Shown here: positions 7,321 to 15,290 of the stretch, in pieces
How the letters are laid out: every line of letters starts with the position of its first letter
How positions within the stretch are numbered: the stretch's first letter is position 1
Origin: Dehalococcoidia bacterium
GTDB taxonomy: Bacteria > Chloroflexota > Dehalococcoidia > GIF9 > UBA5620
NCBI GenBank assembly: GCA_016783225.1
Contig: JADHWZ010000007.1
Location: 1-24,003, forward strand
DNA: 24,003 bases
Direction: 5' to 3'
The notes under the pieces: model-generated
Told to the model about the DNA's origin: nothing
What the model saw: only the letters and a program-made list of their open reading frames with translations
Database searches by the model: none
Made by a program: the position numbers and the translations under genes

Positions 7321-8571
7321 GTGAGCAAAGAGCGGGTATTTGAAGGGGTAAAGGTTGTTGAGTTCGCCTGGGTTGCTGTTGGCCCTCAAATAGGGAGGAC
7401 GCTAGCTGAGCATGGAGCTACCGTGGTCCGCATAGAGTCCCACCGAAGACCAGACCTGCTTAGATTAGCCTCGCCGCATAAGGATTTCCAACCGGGCATT
7501 GACCGGAGCGCCTTTTTCGCTATGCTGAACACCAACAAGTATGGCATATCTATAGATGCGTCTAAGCCTAAGGGCAGGGATATTGCCAAGAAACTCATTA
7601 AGTGGGCGGACATAGTGACTGAGAGCTTCTCCCCGAGAACGATGAAGAGCCTCGGACTCGACTATGAAGAAGCCAAGAAAATAAAGCCTGATATCATCTA
7701 TGCAAGCACGTGCATGCAGGGTCAGTACGGCCCTCACTCCGCCCATGGGGCCTATGGTGACCAGCTCATGGCTTTAAGCGGTTTCACAGGCCTCACGGGC
7801 CGCCCCGACGGAGAACCTGGCATGCCTCCGTTGGCATACACTGACTTCGTTGCTCCCTGGTACCTGGTTACCGCCATCATCGGAGCCTTGCTGCGACTGC
7901 GTAAAACGGCCAAAGGAATGTACCTGGAGCAGTCCCAATATGAAGCTGGAGCGACGTTCCTGGCACAGGGCATTCTGGATTACACTGTGAACGGGCGGGT
8001 TGTGAACCCCATGGCCAATCGGGATCCCTATGCTGCTCCCCACGGGGCTTATCCTTGTAAAGGTGAGGACAGATGGTGTGCGATCACCGTTTTCACTGAC
8101 GAAGAGTGGGCAGCATTCTGCGAGGTGCTCGGCAATCCAGAGTGGGCTAAGGACTCCAGGTTCACGACCTTCCTCGGAAGGAAGCAAAACGAGGATGAGC
8201 TCGATAGGCTGGTAGCGGAGTGGACCGCTAGCTACACGGCCGAAGAAGTGATGACCTTGATGCAGGCAAATGGGGTACCCGCGGGAGTGGTATACACTAT
8301 TGAAGACGTGTTCAATGACCCGCAGATGAAGCACAGAGAGCACTTCGTGTACCTGGAACACCCGGTGATTGGGCGCCATGCTTACCACAATGAGGCTAGT
8401 AGGTTTTCAAAGACTCCGCCGGATTTTCGGACGGCTGCTCCTTGCCTTGGCGGGGATAATGAGCATGTGTATAAGGAGATTCTGGGGCTAACCGATGATG
8501 AGATTGGCGACCTGCTCGTAGAGGGAGTGATCACCACCGATGCTGACTTACCGGGAGGGGGGCACTTCTAG
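7321..8571 (+). CDS. Class III (CaiB/BaiF) CoA transferase, probable catalytic partner
   Basis: A 416-aa member of the CaiB/BaiF family. Motifs in order: LAEHGATVVRIESHRRPDLL (28-47), KWADIVTESFSPRTMKSLGL (about 94-113), STCMQGQYGPHS (129-140), then PPLAYTDFVAPWY (169-181), where D175 matches the catalytic Asp of CaiB, and the GMYLEQSQYEA segment (199-209). I chose GTG 7321 because AGAGGTG precedes it; an in-frame TTG at 7288 overlapping the previous stop would add 11 residues of uncharacteristic sequence. The gene is tightly linked to a paralogue that seems to lack the Asp, so the two may form a heteromer. Substrate is unknown; CaiB-like enzymes act on carnitine, benzylsuccinate, bile acids and others. 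Confidence 0.92.
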   Translation: MSKERVFEGVKVVEFAWVAVGPQIGRTLAEHGATVVRIESHRRPDLLRLASPHKDFQPGIDRSAFFAMLNTNKYGISIDASKPKGRDIAKKLIKWADIVTESFSPRTMKSLGLDYEEAKKIKPDIIYASTCMQGQYGPHSAHGAYGDQLMALSGFTGLTGRPDGEPGMPPLAYTDFVAPWYLVTAIIGALLRLRKTAKGMYLEQSQYEAGATFLAQGILDYTVNGRVVNPMANRDPYAAPHGAYPCKGEDRWCAITVFTDEEWAAFCEVLGNPEWAKDSRFTTFLGRKQNEDELDRLVAEWTASYTAEEVMTLMQANGVPAGVVYTIEDVFNDPQMKHREHFVYLEHPVIGRHAYHNEASRFSKTPPDFRTAAPCLGGDNEHVYKEILGLTDDEIGDLLVEGVITTDADLPGGGHF

Positions 8572-8749
8572 CCCCTCATGATGTATGTGCTGAATGAAAT
8601 CGCCCGCAGCCGAACCAGGTGCTGTTAAGACGCATAAGTGCGATAGAACGGATAAGAAGGAAAGAAGACTGATGTGAATTCGTGAGTTATGAGTGCTGTT
8701 GGGGCAACAGGAGCCAAGAGATAGAGAAAAAACCAAAAAGGAGGAAATC

Positions 8750-10114
8750 ATGCCTGTAGAACTCAGTACAGAAGAAATGTGGGAGGCAATTGAGAAGAAT
8801 TGCTGCATTCCGGGCTATCCAACCGAGTACATAATGAAACGAAAACACTGGCCCATATACGTTGAGGGGCACGGCATCTACCTGACAGATACTGAGGGGA
8901 GAGATTACATTGATGCCACGTCGGGCTTTATGTGTGTAACCCTGGGGCATGGGAACAAGAAGGTTATCGAAGCCATAAAGGAGCAACTGGATAAGCTGCA
9001 GTATGTCTTGCCGGGCCGCAACGCGGCCAGCATAAAGCTATGCAAGAGGATTGCGGAGGTTACCCCTGGAGACCTCAACCACGTTCTTCTCGGGCTTTGC
9101 GGTTCAGATGCTAATGAGGAGGCTCTGTCGCTCGCCAGACAGTACTTCAAGAACCGAGGAAAGCCAAACAGCATCATCGTATCACAGTGGTACTCCTACC
9201 ACGGACAGACACTTGATGCTGCGTCTATTACGGGCGTATCTGGCGCTATGAAGGCGACTCACGGCCGCGATGTTGCCAGCACGAACCGTGGAGTCTACCA
9301 TATAGCCGCGCCTTACTGCTATCGTTGCGATTATGATATGGAATATCCATCGTGCGGCATCCAATGCGCTAAGGCTCTGGATGTGCTGGCAAGGAATATG
9401 GGGGCTGAAAATATCGCTGCCTTTGTAGGTGAGCCCGTGCTTGGGAGTTCTGGCAGCGTGAGTCCTCCTCCCGAATATTACCCGATGATAAGGCAAATCT
9501 GTGACGACCATGGTTTCCTTCTAATCATGGATGAGGTAATGACGGGCTGGGGTCGGACAGGCGAGGTGTTTGCCTGCAACCACTGGAATGTCGTTCCAGA
9601 CATAATGACGACGGCCAAAGGGTTAAGCAGTGCCTACCTACCGGTAGCCGCGGTGGCCTTCCGGGACCATGTTAACGATGAGTTTCGCGGGCAGGCTTTT
9701 CCATATGGTGGCCATACTCACTCCTGTTACCCGCCCGGTGCCGCAGGCGCACTGGCAGCTATTGATGTGCTGATGGAAGAAAGGCTATGGGAGAATGCGG
9801 CCAAGGTTGGAGACCATCTTAAGGATCGCCTGGAGAGAATCAGCGAGGAGTCGGAGATTGTTGGCGCTGTTCATGGAATGGGACTGCACCTGGGTCTCGA
9901 GATAGTTGAAGATAAGGCACGAAAGAAACCAGGGAGGCGCTTGGCCGCTGCCATAGTAGCAAAATGCGAAGAAAAAGGTGTCTTGACCATGAGGGAAGAG
10001 CCCAGCCTCATACCCATTGTGCCGCCGCTGATAATCACGGCTAAGGAAGCTGACCATCTGTGCGATGTGCTCTCCGAAGCGATAAAGGAGACAGAGGCAG
10101 CGAAGAGGAAATAG
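8750..10114 (+). CDS. Class III PLP-dependent aminotransferase
   Basis: This enzyme transfers an amino group, usually a terminal or non-alpha one, to a keto acid such as pyruvate or 2-oxoglutarate using pyridoxal phosphate. The 454-aa chain is full length. GSDANEEALSLAR (118-130) and YSYHGQTLDA (148-157) contact PLP, FVGEPVLGSSG follows, D261 in MDEVMTGWGRTG pairs with the PLP ring nitrogen, and K290 in TTAKGLSSAY is the Schiff-base lysine. A Cys cluster C190-x2-C193-x8-C202-x3-C206 occurs before the large-domain centre, as in some archaeal and bacterial subfamilies. ATG 8750 has an AAGGAGG nearby. Its place after two CoA transferases suggests an amino acid or amine-derived substrate. Specificity cannot be read off. 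Confidence 0.93.
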   Translation: MPVELSTEEMWEAIEKNCCIPGYPTEYIMKRKHWPIYVEGHGIYLTDTEGRDYIDATSGFMCVTLGHGNKKVIEAIKEQLDKLQYVLPGRNAASIKLCKRIAEVTPGDLNHVLLGLCGSDANEEALSLARQYFKNRGKPNSIIVSQWYSYHGQTLDAASITGVSGAMKATHGRDVASTNRGVYHIAAPYCYRCDYDMEYPSCGIQCAKALDVLARNMGAENIAAFVGEPVLGSSGSVSPPPEYYPMIRQICDDHGFLLIMDEVMTGWGRTGEVFACNHWNVVPDIMTTAKGLSSAYLPVAAVAFRDHVNDEFRGQAFPYGGHTHSCYPPGAAGALAAIDVLMEERLWENAAKVGDHLKDRLERISEESEIVGAVHGMGLHLGLEIVEDKARKKPGRRLAAAIVAKCEEKGVLTMREEPSLIPIVPPLIITAKEADHLCDVLSEAIKETEAAKRK

Positions 10115-10291
10115 CATATTAGTAATACAGCCATAGTACATACCAAAAACGGGTTCGCTGAGCAGGCCCGATACCTTCAAGCGGGACGAAGCTCATGGGA
10201 GTCTCAGGAGGTACCATAACGCGAAGTACGACGTACAGGCTTGTCTTCGCCTGATCAGATTGAGAATCAAGAAGTATTTGAGGAGTTAAGA

Positions 10292-11509
10292 ATGGGAGCA
10301 CCAATATTAGACGAAGTCAAAATACTCGCACTCGGTGGTAGCGGGGCAATGGGAGAGGTAGCCGTCAGGACGCTCTTGGAGGGCGAATACGTGGACGAGC
10401 TGATGGTGGCCGACTATGACATTGATAGGGCCAAGCAGTTCGTCGAATCACTCAATGATGAGCGGGTCTCAGCGCGCTATATTGATGTACAGAATACCGG
10501 AGCACTTGAGGACCTTATGAGTGAGGTCGACCTGGTCATCAATACCGTTGGCCCCTTCTATCGTTTTGGCGAAGCCATCGTGCGTGCTGCAATCAAGGCT
10601 GAACGAGATTATGTGGACATAATGGACGATTACGGACCAGCACAGCAAGTGCTGGAGTTGGACGAAGAGGCGCGTAGAGCCGGGGTCACAATCCTCATCG
10701 GAATGGGCGCCAGCCCCGGGATTACCAATATTCTGGCAAGACATGCCGCCAACCAGCTGGATGAAGTGGAGTACATCCAGACAGCATGGGGCCATGTTGG
10801 TGGCGTGCTACGCCCTGCGCCAGCCATTCGCAGGAAGTCCAAGAGGGTTGTTCAGGATCGAGTTCAGGCAGCTTTCGATCATTTCCTGTACAATGCAAGC
10901 TTCAAGGCTCCGGTATTCCGCGATGGGCAATTCGTAGAGGTCGTGCCTTTGGAAGACGGGGAGGAAGTGACATTCCCCAACGGCAAAGGCTTCTTCCAGT
11001 ACTTCGGCCATCCAGAACCAGTAACGCTACCGCGCTTTATCAAAGGTATAAAAGGAGCCTGCAACCTCGTTGGATTGGAGCCGGAGGAACTTGACGTTGC
11101 CCGCGACCTTGCCGCGAGAGTAAGAGCCCAGGAGCTTTCTCCGGTGCAAGCGGCTGAGATGTACCCACAAGAGGTTTACACTAGAAAACAGCAACGGCCG
11201 GAGACAGTGGACTTAGGGCCGCGAGTGGGCGGTCTGCACGCCAGTGCTTCCGGCAAGAAGGGCGGAAAGAGAGTGCGGTATGGGTACGGGTGTCAGGGAG
11301 AACCTCCCAAAGGCATGGCCGGTTCCACCTCAGTGCCACTTGTGATAGGTGCCGAGCTGATACTGGAGGGCGAGATTGAGCAGCGGGGTGTGATTGCCCC
11401 GGAAGCCTGCATCGATCCGTTGCCTTTCTTTCAACGCTACATGAAATATTGGATCAATCCTCCGGGGTCAGTTGAGCAAGCTCTGTATGAAGTCGTGGAG
11501 GAACTATGA
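10292..11509 (+). CDS. Saccharopine dehydrogenase-like NAD(P)-dependent oxidoreductase
   Basis: A 405-aa protein with an N-terminal Rossmann domain: ILALGGSGAMGEVAVRTLL gives the nucleotide loop GGSGAMG at residues 15-21, and D41 in VADYD sits at the end of the second strand where it would hold the ribose. INTVGPFYRFGEAIVRAAI and YVDIMDDYGPA follow, matching the saccharopine dehydrogenase NAD(P)-binding family. The family includes saccharopine reductases and lysine 6-dehydrogenase, so action on an amino or imino acid is plausible. I chose ATG 10292, preceded by GAGGAG; a TTG at 10241 would add 17 residues. It is the last gene of the TRAP-led cluster on this strand. Exact reaction unknown. Confidence 0.85.
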   Translation: MGAPILDEVKILALGGSGAMGEVAVRTLLEGEYVDELMVADYDIDRAKQFVESLNDERVSARYIDVQNTGALEDLMSEVDLVINTVGPFYRFGEAIVRAAIKAERDYVDIMDDYGPAQQVLELDEEARRAGVTILIGMGASPGITNILARHAANQLDEVEYIQTAWGHVGGVLRPAPAIRRKSKRVVQDRVQAAFDHFLYNASFKAPVFRDGQFVEVVPLEDGEEVTFPNGKGFFQYFGHPEPVTLPRFIKGIKGACNLVGLEPEELDVARDLAARVRAQELSPVQAAEMYPQEVYTRKQQRPETVDLGPRVGGLHASASGKKGGKRVRYGYGCQGEPPKGMAGSTSVPLVIGAELILEGEIEQRGVIAPEACIDPLPFFQRYMKYWINPPGSVEQALYEVVEEL

Positions 11510-11828
11510 TTCCTGGGCTGGCGGGGACCTCCTCTCCTCAGAGGGGTCGGTAATATCCGGTTGCTCGGCGGAAGATGCCGAAATAGATGGCGTGAAATCC
11601 CAGCTCGACTGCACAGTGTAGCTGGACAAAGATGTCACTGCGGATCACTACTATCTCTGGTACAATGCCCGTGCCGGTGCCTACCTCCCTCAGGTCAAGC
11701 TCCTCTGCAAAGCGCGAAACCACGCAATTTCATCGCAGGTAGTTCGCGCTTCAGGCTGATGGCACTTATCCTTGGCGGTGCCGCTCACCCACCCCATTGC
11801 CTGGACGTATGATACACAGGCTCATAGC
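11510..11828. other. Intergenic region between convergent genes, no supported gene
   Basis: About 430 bases separate the oxidoreductase stop from the ligase stop. Short open frames on both strands here lack Shine-Dalgarno sequences and any motif I recognise; they may be chance or decayed sequence. Close to the oxidoreductase stop an imperfect hairpin (GACCTCCTCT with AGAGGGGTC, near 11527-11549) is visible but has no U-tract. Confidence 0.5.
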
Positions 11829-11831
11829 GAT

Positions 11832-11916
11832 GGCTCCGGCTGCACCATGTCACGAGTCAGCCGGGGTGGCATGGCTATTGGTGACTGCCATTTCCTCCTG
11901 CCACCCCTCCGGAGCC
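11832..11916. repeat. Nested inverted repeats between convergent genes
   Basis: An outer pair GGCTCCGG (11832-11839) and CCGGAGCC (11909-11916) encloses a perfect inner pair GGGGTGGCA (11863-11871) and TGCCACCCC (11899-11907), with a further short ATGGC/GCCAT match inside. The structure lies just past the ligase stop and downstream of the oxidoreductase. No U-tract follows on either strand. It may end or protect both convergent transcripts, but this is inference. Confidence 0.55.
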
Positions 11917-11939
11917 GGACCTGAGTCACTACCTGCAGT

Positions 11940-13532
11940 TCAACCGCGCTTCACTCTGTAGCCCACCCTCTCCCTGTCCCAGGTTCCCTCGGAAATTGCT
12001 TTCAAGTGACTCTTCACAACCTTGCCTGCCCCCGACCTTGGAAACCTGTCAACGAATTCGACATATCTGGGGATCATGAAAAACGCCATCCTCTGTTCAC
12101 AGAATTCGATCAGTTGCCCAGGCGTCATGGTTTCCCCCTCTTTGAGCTGTAGTGTTGCCTTCACATCATGTCCTCCAAGCTCAGACGGAATCCCCACAAC
12201 AGCGGCTTCCAGTACACTGGAATGCGAATGGATTATCTCCTCAACTTCAAATGCTGAAACATTTTCGCCTCTCCACTTGATGGCATCGTTTTTCCCCCCG
12301 ACAAAGTAGAAGTAGCCATCTTCATCCTGGTACCCATAGTCATCTGTATGGAACCACAGATTGCGCCATCTTTCAATGGTTTTGTCCGGCATCTTGTAAT
12401 ATTCCCTCATCATTACATAGGCCCTTTTAGGACGGCAGACAATTTCACCAATCTCGCCTGGCTTAAGTTCATTGCCATTATCGTCAAATACCTTCACCTC
12501 CAGGCCGTCGGCAGCTTTGCCGCAAGAACCAGGCCTTCTATCTTCAATAGTGGTCGCAGTAAGAGGATCTACCTCGGTCATACCGTAGGCGTCCGTTACT
12601 GCTACGTTGAACCTCTTCTCAAAGGCTTCACGGATGGACTCGGGGGCGTCTGGTATGATGAGCTGCCTGAGGCTGTTATCAGCATCATTGTCTTTGGGTG
12701 GCTGCATATACAGTAGATTCATCACAATACCGAAGCCGCCTGATAGAGTTATGTTGTACCTCCTAACGTCCTCCCAAAACCTCCGTGCGCTGAACCTATC
12801 ACATACTACGATCGCAGCATCTCCAAGTAGAGAGGTCATCAGTATGTCACCCAGCGGGATTATGTGGTATAGCGGGGACACAGAAGCGAATACATCGTTT
12901 GGCGTAATCCTCACCAGTTTGGCTCTTTCCTTCCCACACCGGATATACTGGCCGTGCGGCGACACAACTCCCTGCGAAGGCCCAACGGGGTCAGTGGTAT
13001 ACAACATGGTCAAGGTATCGTGAAATTCCACGTCGCTTTCGGGGTTCGCTGGCGAGCCGTGTAGCAGTTCAGGAAAGGAGATAGTGTCCAAGCCCAAGTC
13101 CAGGACTCCGCTGCTGCTGGGATGCAAGACCAGCGTGGTCAGAGTTGTCAAGCGGCCTCTAATCGGTTTGATCCGGTCCACAAGGTTCTTGCCAACAACC
13201 ATGAGCCGAGCGTCGGAGTGGTTGATAAGGTACTGCAGCAGGCTGTCTTTGTGCTGCGTGTTCAGGGGCACAGTAACGACTCCTATCTTGGCCAAGCCAA
13301 ACCACACATATAGCCATTCCAGGCAGTTACCGAGCAGGATTATCACCTTGTCTCCCTTCCTGAACCCCATCGATAGAAACCAGTTCGCTACTCTATTTGC
13401 CCGCTCGTTCGTTTGTTCGTAGCTGGCTACCTCGTCTTTGAAGTAAATTAGCGGTTTTGTCCCATTCTGTCTCGCCTTATCCTCAAGTATTCCCCCCACA
13501 GTTGTGCTCTCCAACCGAGATGCTTCTGCCAT
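11940..13532 (-). CDS. AMP-dependent acyl-CoA ligase, CaiC-like, with divergent ATP-binding motifs
   Basis: Family members adenylate a carboxylic acid with ATP and load it on CoA. The 530-aa length, YGMTE (316-320), the HTDDYGY motif with D398, WRGENVSAFEVEEI (420-433) and K504 in GAGKVVK identify the family; the tail TWDRERVGYRVKR resembles crotonobetaine/carnitine-CoA ligase relatives. Two usual sites are altered. The P-loop, normally Y-T-S-G-T-T-G-x-x-K-G, reads YTTDPVGPSQGV (178-189), losing the SGTT core and the Lys. The conserved Arg in the hinge region (FVDRKKD in relatives) is Gly413. GGAGGAG precedes the ATG at 13532. It converges on the catabolic cluster and likely serves it. It may be weakly active or repurposed. 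Confidence 0.85.
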   Translation of the reverse strand: MAEASRLESTTVGGILEDKARQNGTKPLIYFKDEVASYEQTNERANRVANWFLSMGFRKGDKVIILLGNCLEWLYVWFGLAKIGVVTVPLNTQHKDSLLQYLINHSDARLMVVGKNLVDRIKPIRGRLTTLTTLVLHPSSSGVLDLGLDTISFPELLHGSPANPESDVEFHDTLTMLYTTDPVGPSQGVVSPHGQYIRCGKERAKLVRITPNDVFASVSPLYHIIPLGDILMTSLLGDAAIVVCDRFSARRFWEDVRRYNITLSGGFGIVMNLLYMQPPKDNDADNSLRQLIIPDAPESIREAFEKRFNVAVTDAYGMTEVDPLTATTIEDRRPGSCGKAADGLEVKVFDDNGNELKPGEIGEIVCRPKRAYVMMREYYKMPDKTIERWRNLWFHTDDYGYQDEDGYFYFVGGKNDAIKWRGENVSAFEVEEIIHSHSSVLEAAVVGIPSELGGHDVKATLQLKEGETMTPGQLIEFCEQRMAFFMIPRYVEFVDRFPRSGAGKVVKSHLKAISEGTWDRERVGYRVKRG

Positions 13533-13816
13533 TGCAGCACTCCTCCGGCATGATAACTGCCCGTGATATTTGAAACCCCTTGGCTTCGGCTATTCGGCTT
13601 CTCTTCAGAAATGTCGCGTCTGTCGTTTCGCAACGGTAGATGTAGTCTGAATTGTGACCGAGGGCAGGACCATGCACCCTGTATCGTGAATCATGTCACT
13701 GCGCAGGGCCGCAGGTGAGTTGATCATGTCGCGCTGTACTCAGTGCCCTCGCCATCCTCGGCTGGTGGAGAGCATAGCCCCTGCACCACTCTCTACCCAG
13801 ACCGCCACTCGGCCGC
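13533..13816. other. Intergenic region upstream of the ligase gene
   Basis: About 284 bases between two minus-strand genes. It should hold the ligase promoter, but I cannot pick out a convincing -35/-10 pair. It contains GACCGAG at 13656-13662, identical to seven bases of one arm of the tetR palindrome, without a good second arm. Small open frames here look like chance. Confidence 0.4.
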
Positions 13817-14416
13817 TCACCTCCCCCCAACCAACAAAGATGGGTTGAGCTCATAAATAGGGGCCCCCTCCCTGCTTGCCTCCGTGAGCGAGCTTAGCTT
13901 GGCACTCATTATCCCGCAGGCCTTAAGTTCGGACAGCAGGGGATCCACCCTGTGCCCCAGACCAAGCTCGGCGCATATTCTCTTTATTTGAATTCCGTTG
14001 ATTCGTCGACCTTTCACTTCGGAGGCCATCCTTCCTACCAAGATGGGCATCTTATCCGAATCCGGGTCTCCGATGTTGCCAAAGACCTCGACAATAGCTA
14101 TCTCAGGATCCCAGCGGCCGGTTCCCTTTGCAGCCTTCACTAAGTGCCTGGCTACGTTGGGCATTTCATATTCCTCGCCTGGTTGAGGAATCAACATCCG
14201 ATCCTCCCAATCACCACTCTTGGCAGCCCTGACAGGAAGAAGCAGCCTAAAACTGTAAGCCAAAATCAAAATATCCTCAACATCATCATTCACTAGCCTT
14301 CTCGCCTCTTGATAGGAAACCTTCCCGGTTCCAACGGCTTTCTCTAAAAGTGGCGCCAATTTGTGCGCATCCTCACTTTTCAAGAAACTGCTTAAGGCCT
14401 TTTCCAATCTATTCAT
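13817..14416 (-). CDS. Hypothetical 199-aa protein with possible winged-helix C-terminus
   Basis: I do not recognise this protein. It has no membrane segment or signal peptide and should be cytoplasmic. Residues 32-63 (KVSYQEARRLVNDDVEDILI onward) look helical. The C-terminal third, about 136-195, reads like a winged helix: GIQIKRICAELGLGHRVDPL followed by LSELKACGIMSAKL and a short strand YELNPSLL. A DNA-binding regulator is therefore possible, but this is pattern judgement only. ATG 14416 has GGAGAG eight bases upstream. A well-spaced promoter (TTGAAG-17-TACAAT) lies at 14502-14530. It is divergent from a helix-hairpin-helix protein whose promoter overlaps this one, hinting at joint control. 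Coding status is supported by length, start and promoter. Confidence 0.65.
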   Translation of the reverse strand: MNRLEKALSSFLKSEDAHKLAPLLEKAVGTGKVSYQEARRLVNDDVEDILILAYSFRLLLPVRAAKSGDWEDRMLIPQPGEEYEMPNVARHLVKAAKGTGRWDPEIAIVEVFGNIGDPDSDKMPILVGRMASEVKGRRINGIQIKRICAELGLGHRVDPLLSELKACGIMSAKLSSLTEASREGAPIYELNPSLLVGGR

Positions 14417-14501
14417 TTTCGTCTCTCCGACATCCCATTTGCTACAGCGGCTGCTTCACATGTCTGCGCGAGAAAACCCGAATGTCTGCCCAGTTGCGCC
14501 T

Positions 14502-14530
14502 ATTGTAATCTCCGCTCTCCGTGACTTCAA
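14502..14530 (-). promoter_or_regulatory. Promoter for the 199-aa hypothetical protein gene
   Basis: On the minus strand TTGAAG (14530-14525) and TACAAT (14507-14502) are separated by exactly 17 bases and lie about 90 bases before the ATG at 14416. Its -35 overlaps the -35 zone of the opposite-facing promoter. Confidence 0.55.
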
Positions 14531-14550
14531 GCCGAAGGTCAAAGTATAAT
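14521..14550 (+). promoter_or_regulatory. Promoter for the helix-hairpin-helix protein gene
   Basis: A perfect TATAAT at 14545-14550 is preceded by the weaker -35 candidate GTGACT (14521-14526; 18-base spacer). The transcription start would fall near 14557, which makes the TTG at 14592 with its AAGGGGG Shine-Dalgarno a better start than the TTG at 14568. Confidence 0.5.
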
Positions 14551-14591
14551 TAGTAGCCCTTTCCGATTTGATCCAAGGGGGTGGCTTTGGT

Positions 14592-15290
14592 TTGAAACTC
14601 AAAGACGTAGTTGACAGGTATATGGCGCAAGTACCGGAAGTGAGGGAATACTGCCAGCGCTGCCTGAGGACAGAGAGGTGGGACGGCAATGTGGTGACAA
14701 TGGTGATGGACGCTGCCTTTACCTCCATCGGCTTGAACTACTTCCAGTCGGTGGTGCCCAAGGTGGAGGAATTCAGGCAGAAATTCGTACAGCCAGGGAG
14801 AGTTCGCACCCTCGAAGATTTGCCGCTTGTTAATGATGACGAACTTGAGCGCATCTGGAAAAACAAGCGCTCCTGGCACATGGCAAAATCCGTCGCTTCC
14901 TTTCTGGCCAGAATCAAGCGAGAGAGGCGGTTAGATGATAGACAAGCCTTCATCAGTTGGGCAAAGCATGCCAGGCTCGATGATTGGGAGAAAGACCCGA
15001 TAGGGCAAATCAAAGGGGTGGGCATAAACACCTTCCAATACCTGAGAATGATGGGTGGTGTCGACACGGTGATGCCAGACAAGATAGTCAAAAGAGTTAT
15101 AGCAGGAATTCTGGCCGAGGCGGGAAAGGAGATGCCTCCTACCGATATCAATTTCGTCCAAGTGGTAGAGCAGATGGGAAAAGACACCGGCTATAAAGCA
15201 ATAGAGCTTTGCTGGATGACCTGGCTGGTACAATCAGAAGCTGGTATGAGCAGGATGGAAAAGTACAAAGCGCTTCTACCCAGGATTTGA
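14592..15290 (+). CDS. Helix-hairpin-helix (HhH-GPD-like) protein, possible DNA glycosylase relative
   Basis: A 232-aa protein whose C-terminal half resembles the HhH-GPD fold of base-excision repair glycosylases: [16 protein letters not shown] (hairpin glycines near residues 142-144), then [15 protein letters not shown], where D158 aligns with the catalytic Asp of the VDTH stretch in endonuclease III. The bifunctional enzymes' lysine (GVGRKTA) is Asn here, so AP-lyase activity is unlikely. No C-terminal four-Cys iron-sulfur loop is present. The N-terminal half is unfamiliar. Start TTG 14592 was chosen from its Shine-Dalgarno and promoter position; TTG 14568 and ATG 14622 are alternatives. 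The 3' end overlaps the convergent trpA by 15 bases. Fold is moderately supported, substrate unknown. Confidence 0.7.
   Translation: MKLKDVVDRYMAQVPEVREYCQRCLRTERWDGNVVTMVMDAAFTSIGLNYFQSVVPKVEEFRQKFVQPGRVRTLEDLPLVNDDELERIWKNKRSWHMAKSVASFLARIKRERRLDDRQAFISWAKHARLDDWEKDPIGQIKGVGINTFQYLRMMGGVDTVMPDKIVKRVIAGILAEAGKEMPPTDINFVQVVEQMGKDTGYKAIELCWMTWLVQSEAGMSRMEKYKALLPRI

Noticed and set aside
7774..8388. A 204-codon minus-strand frame
   Set aside because: It is antisense to the second CoA transferase, which has all family motifs; the antisense product has none.
10195..10254. A 19-codon frame before the saccharopine-dehydrogenase-like gene
   Set aside because: No Shine-Dalgarno precedes its ATG, and the AGGAGGT inside it is not followed by a start at useful distance; the real gene has its own GAGGAG.
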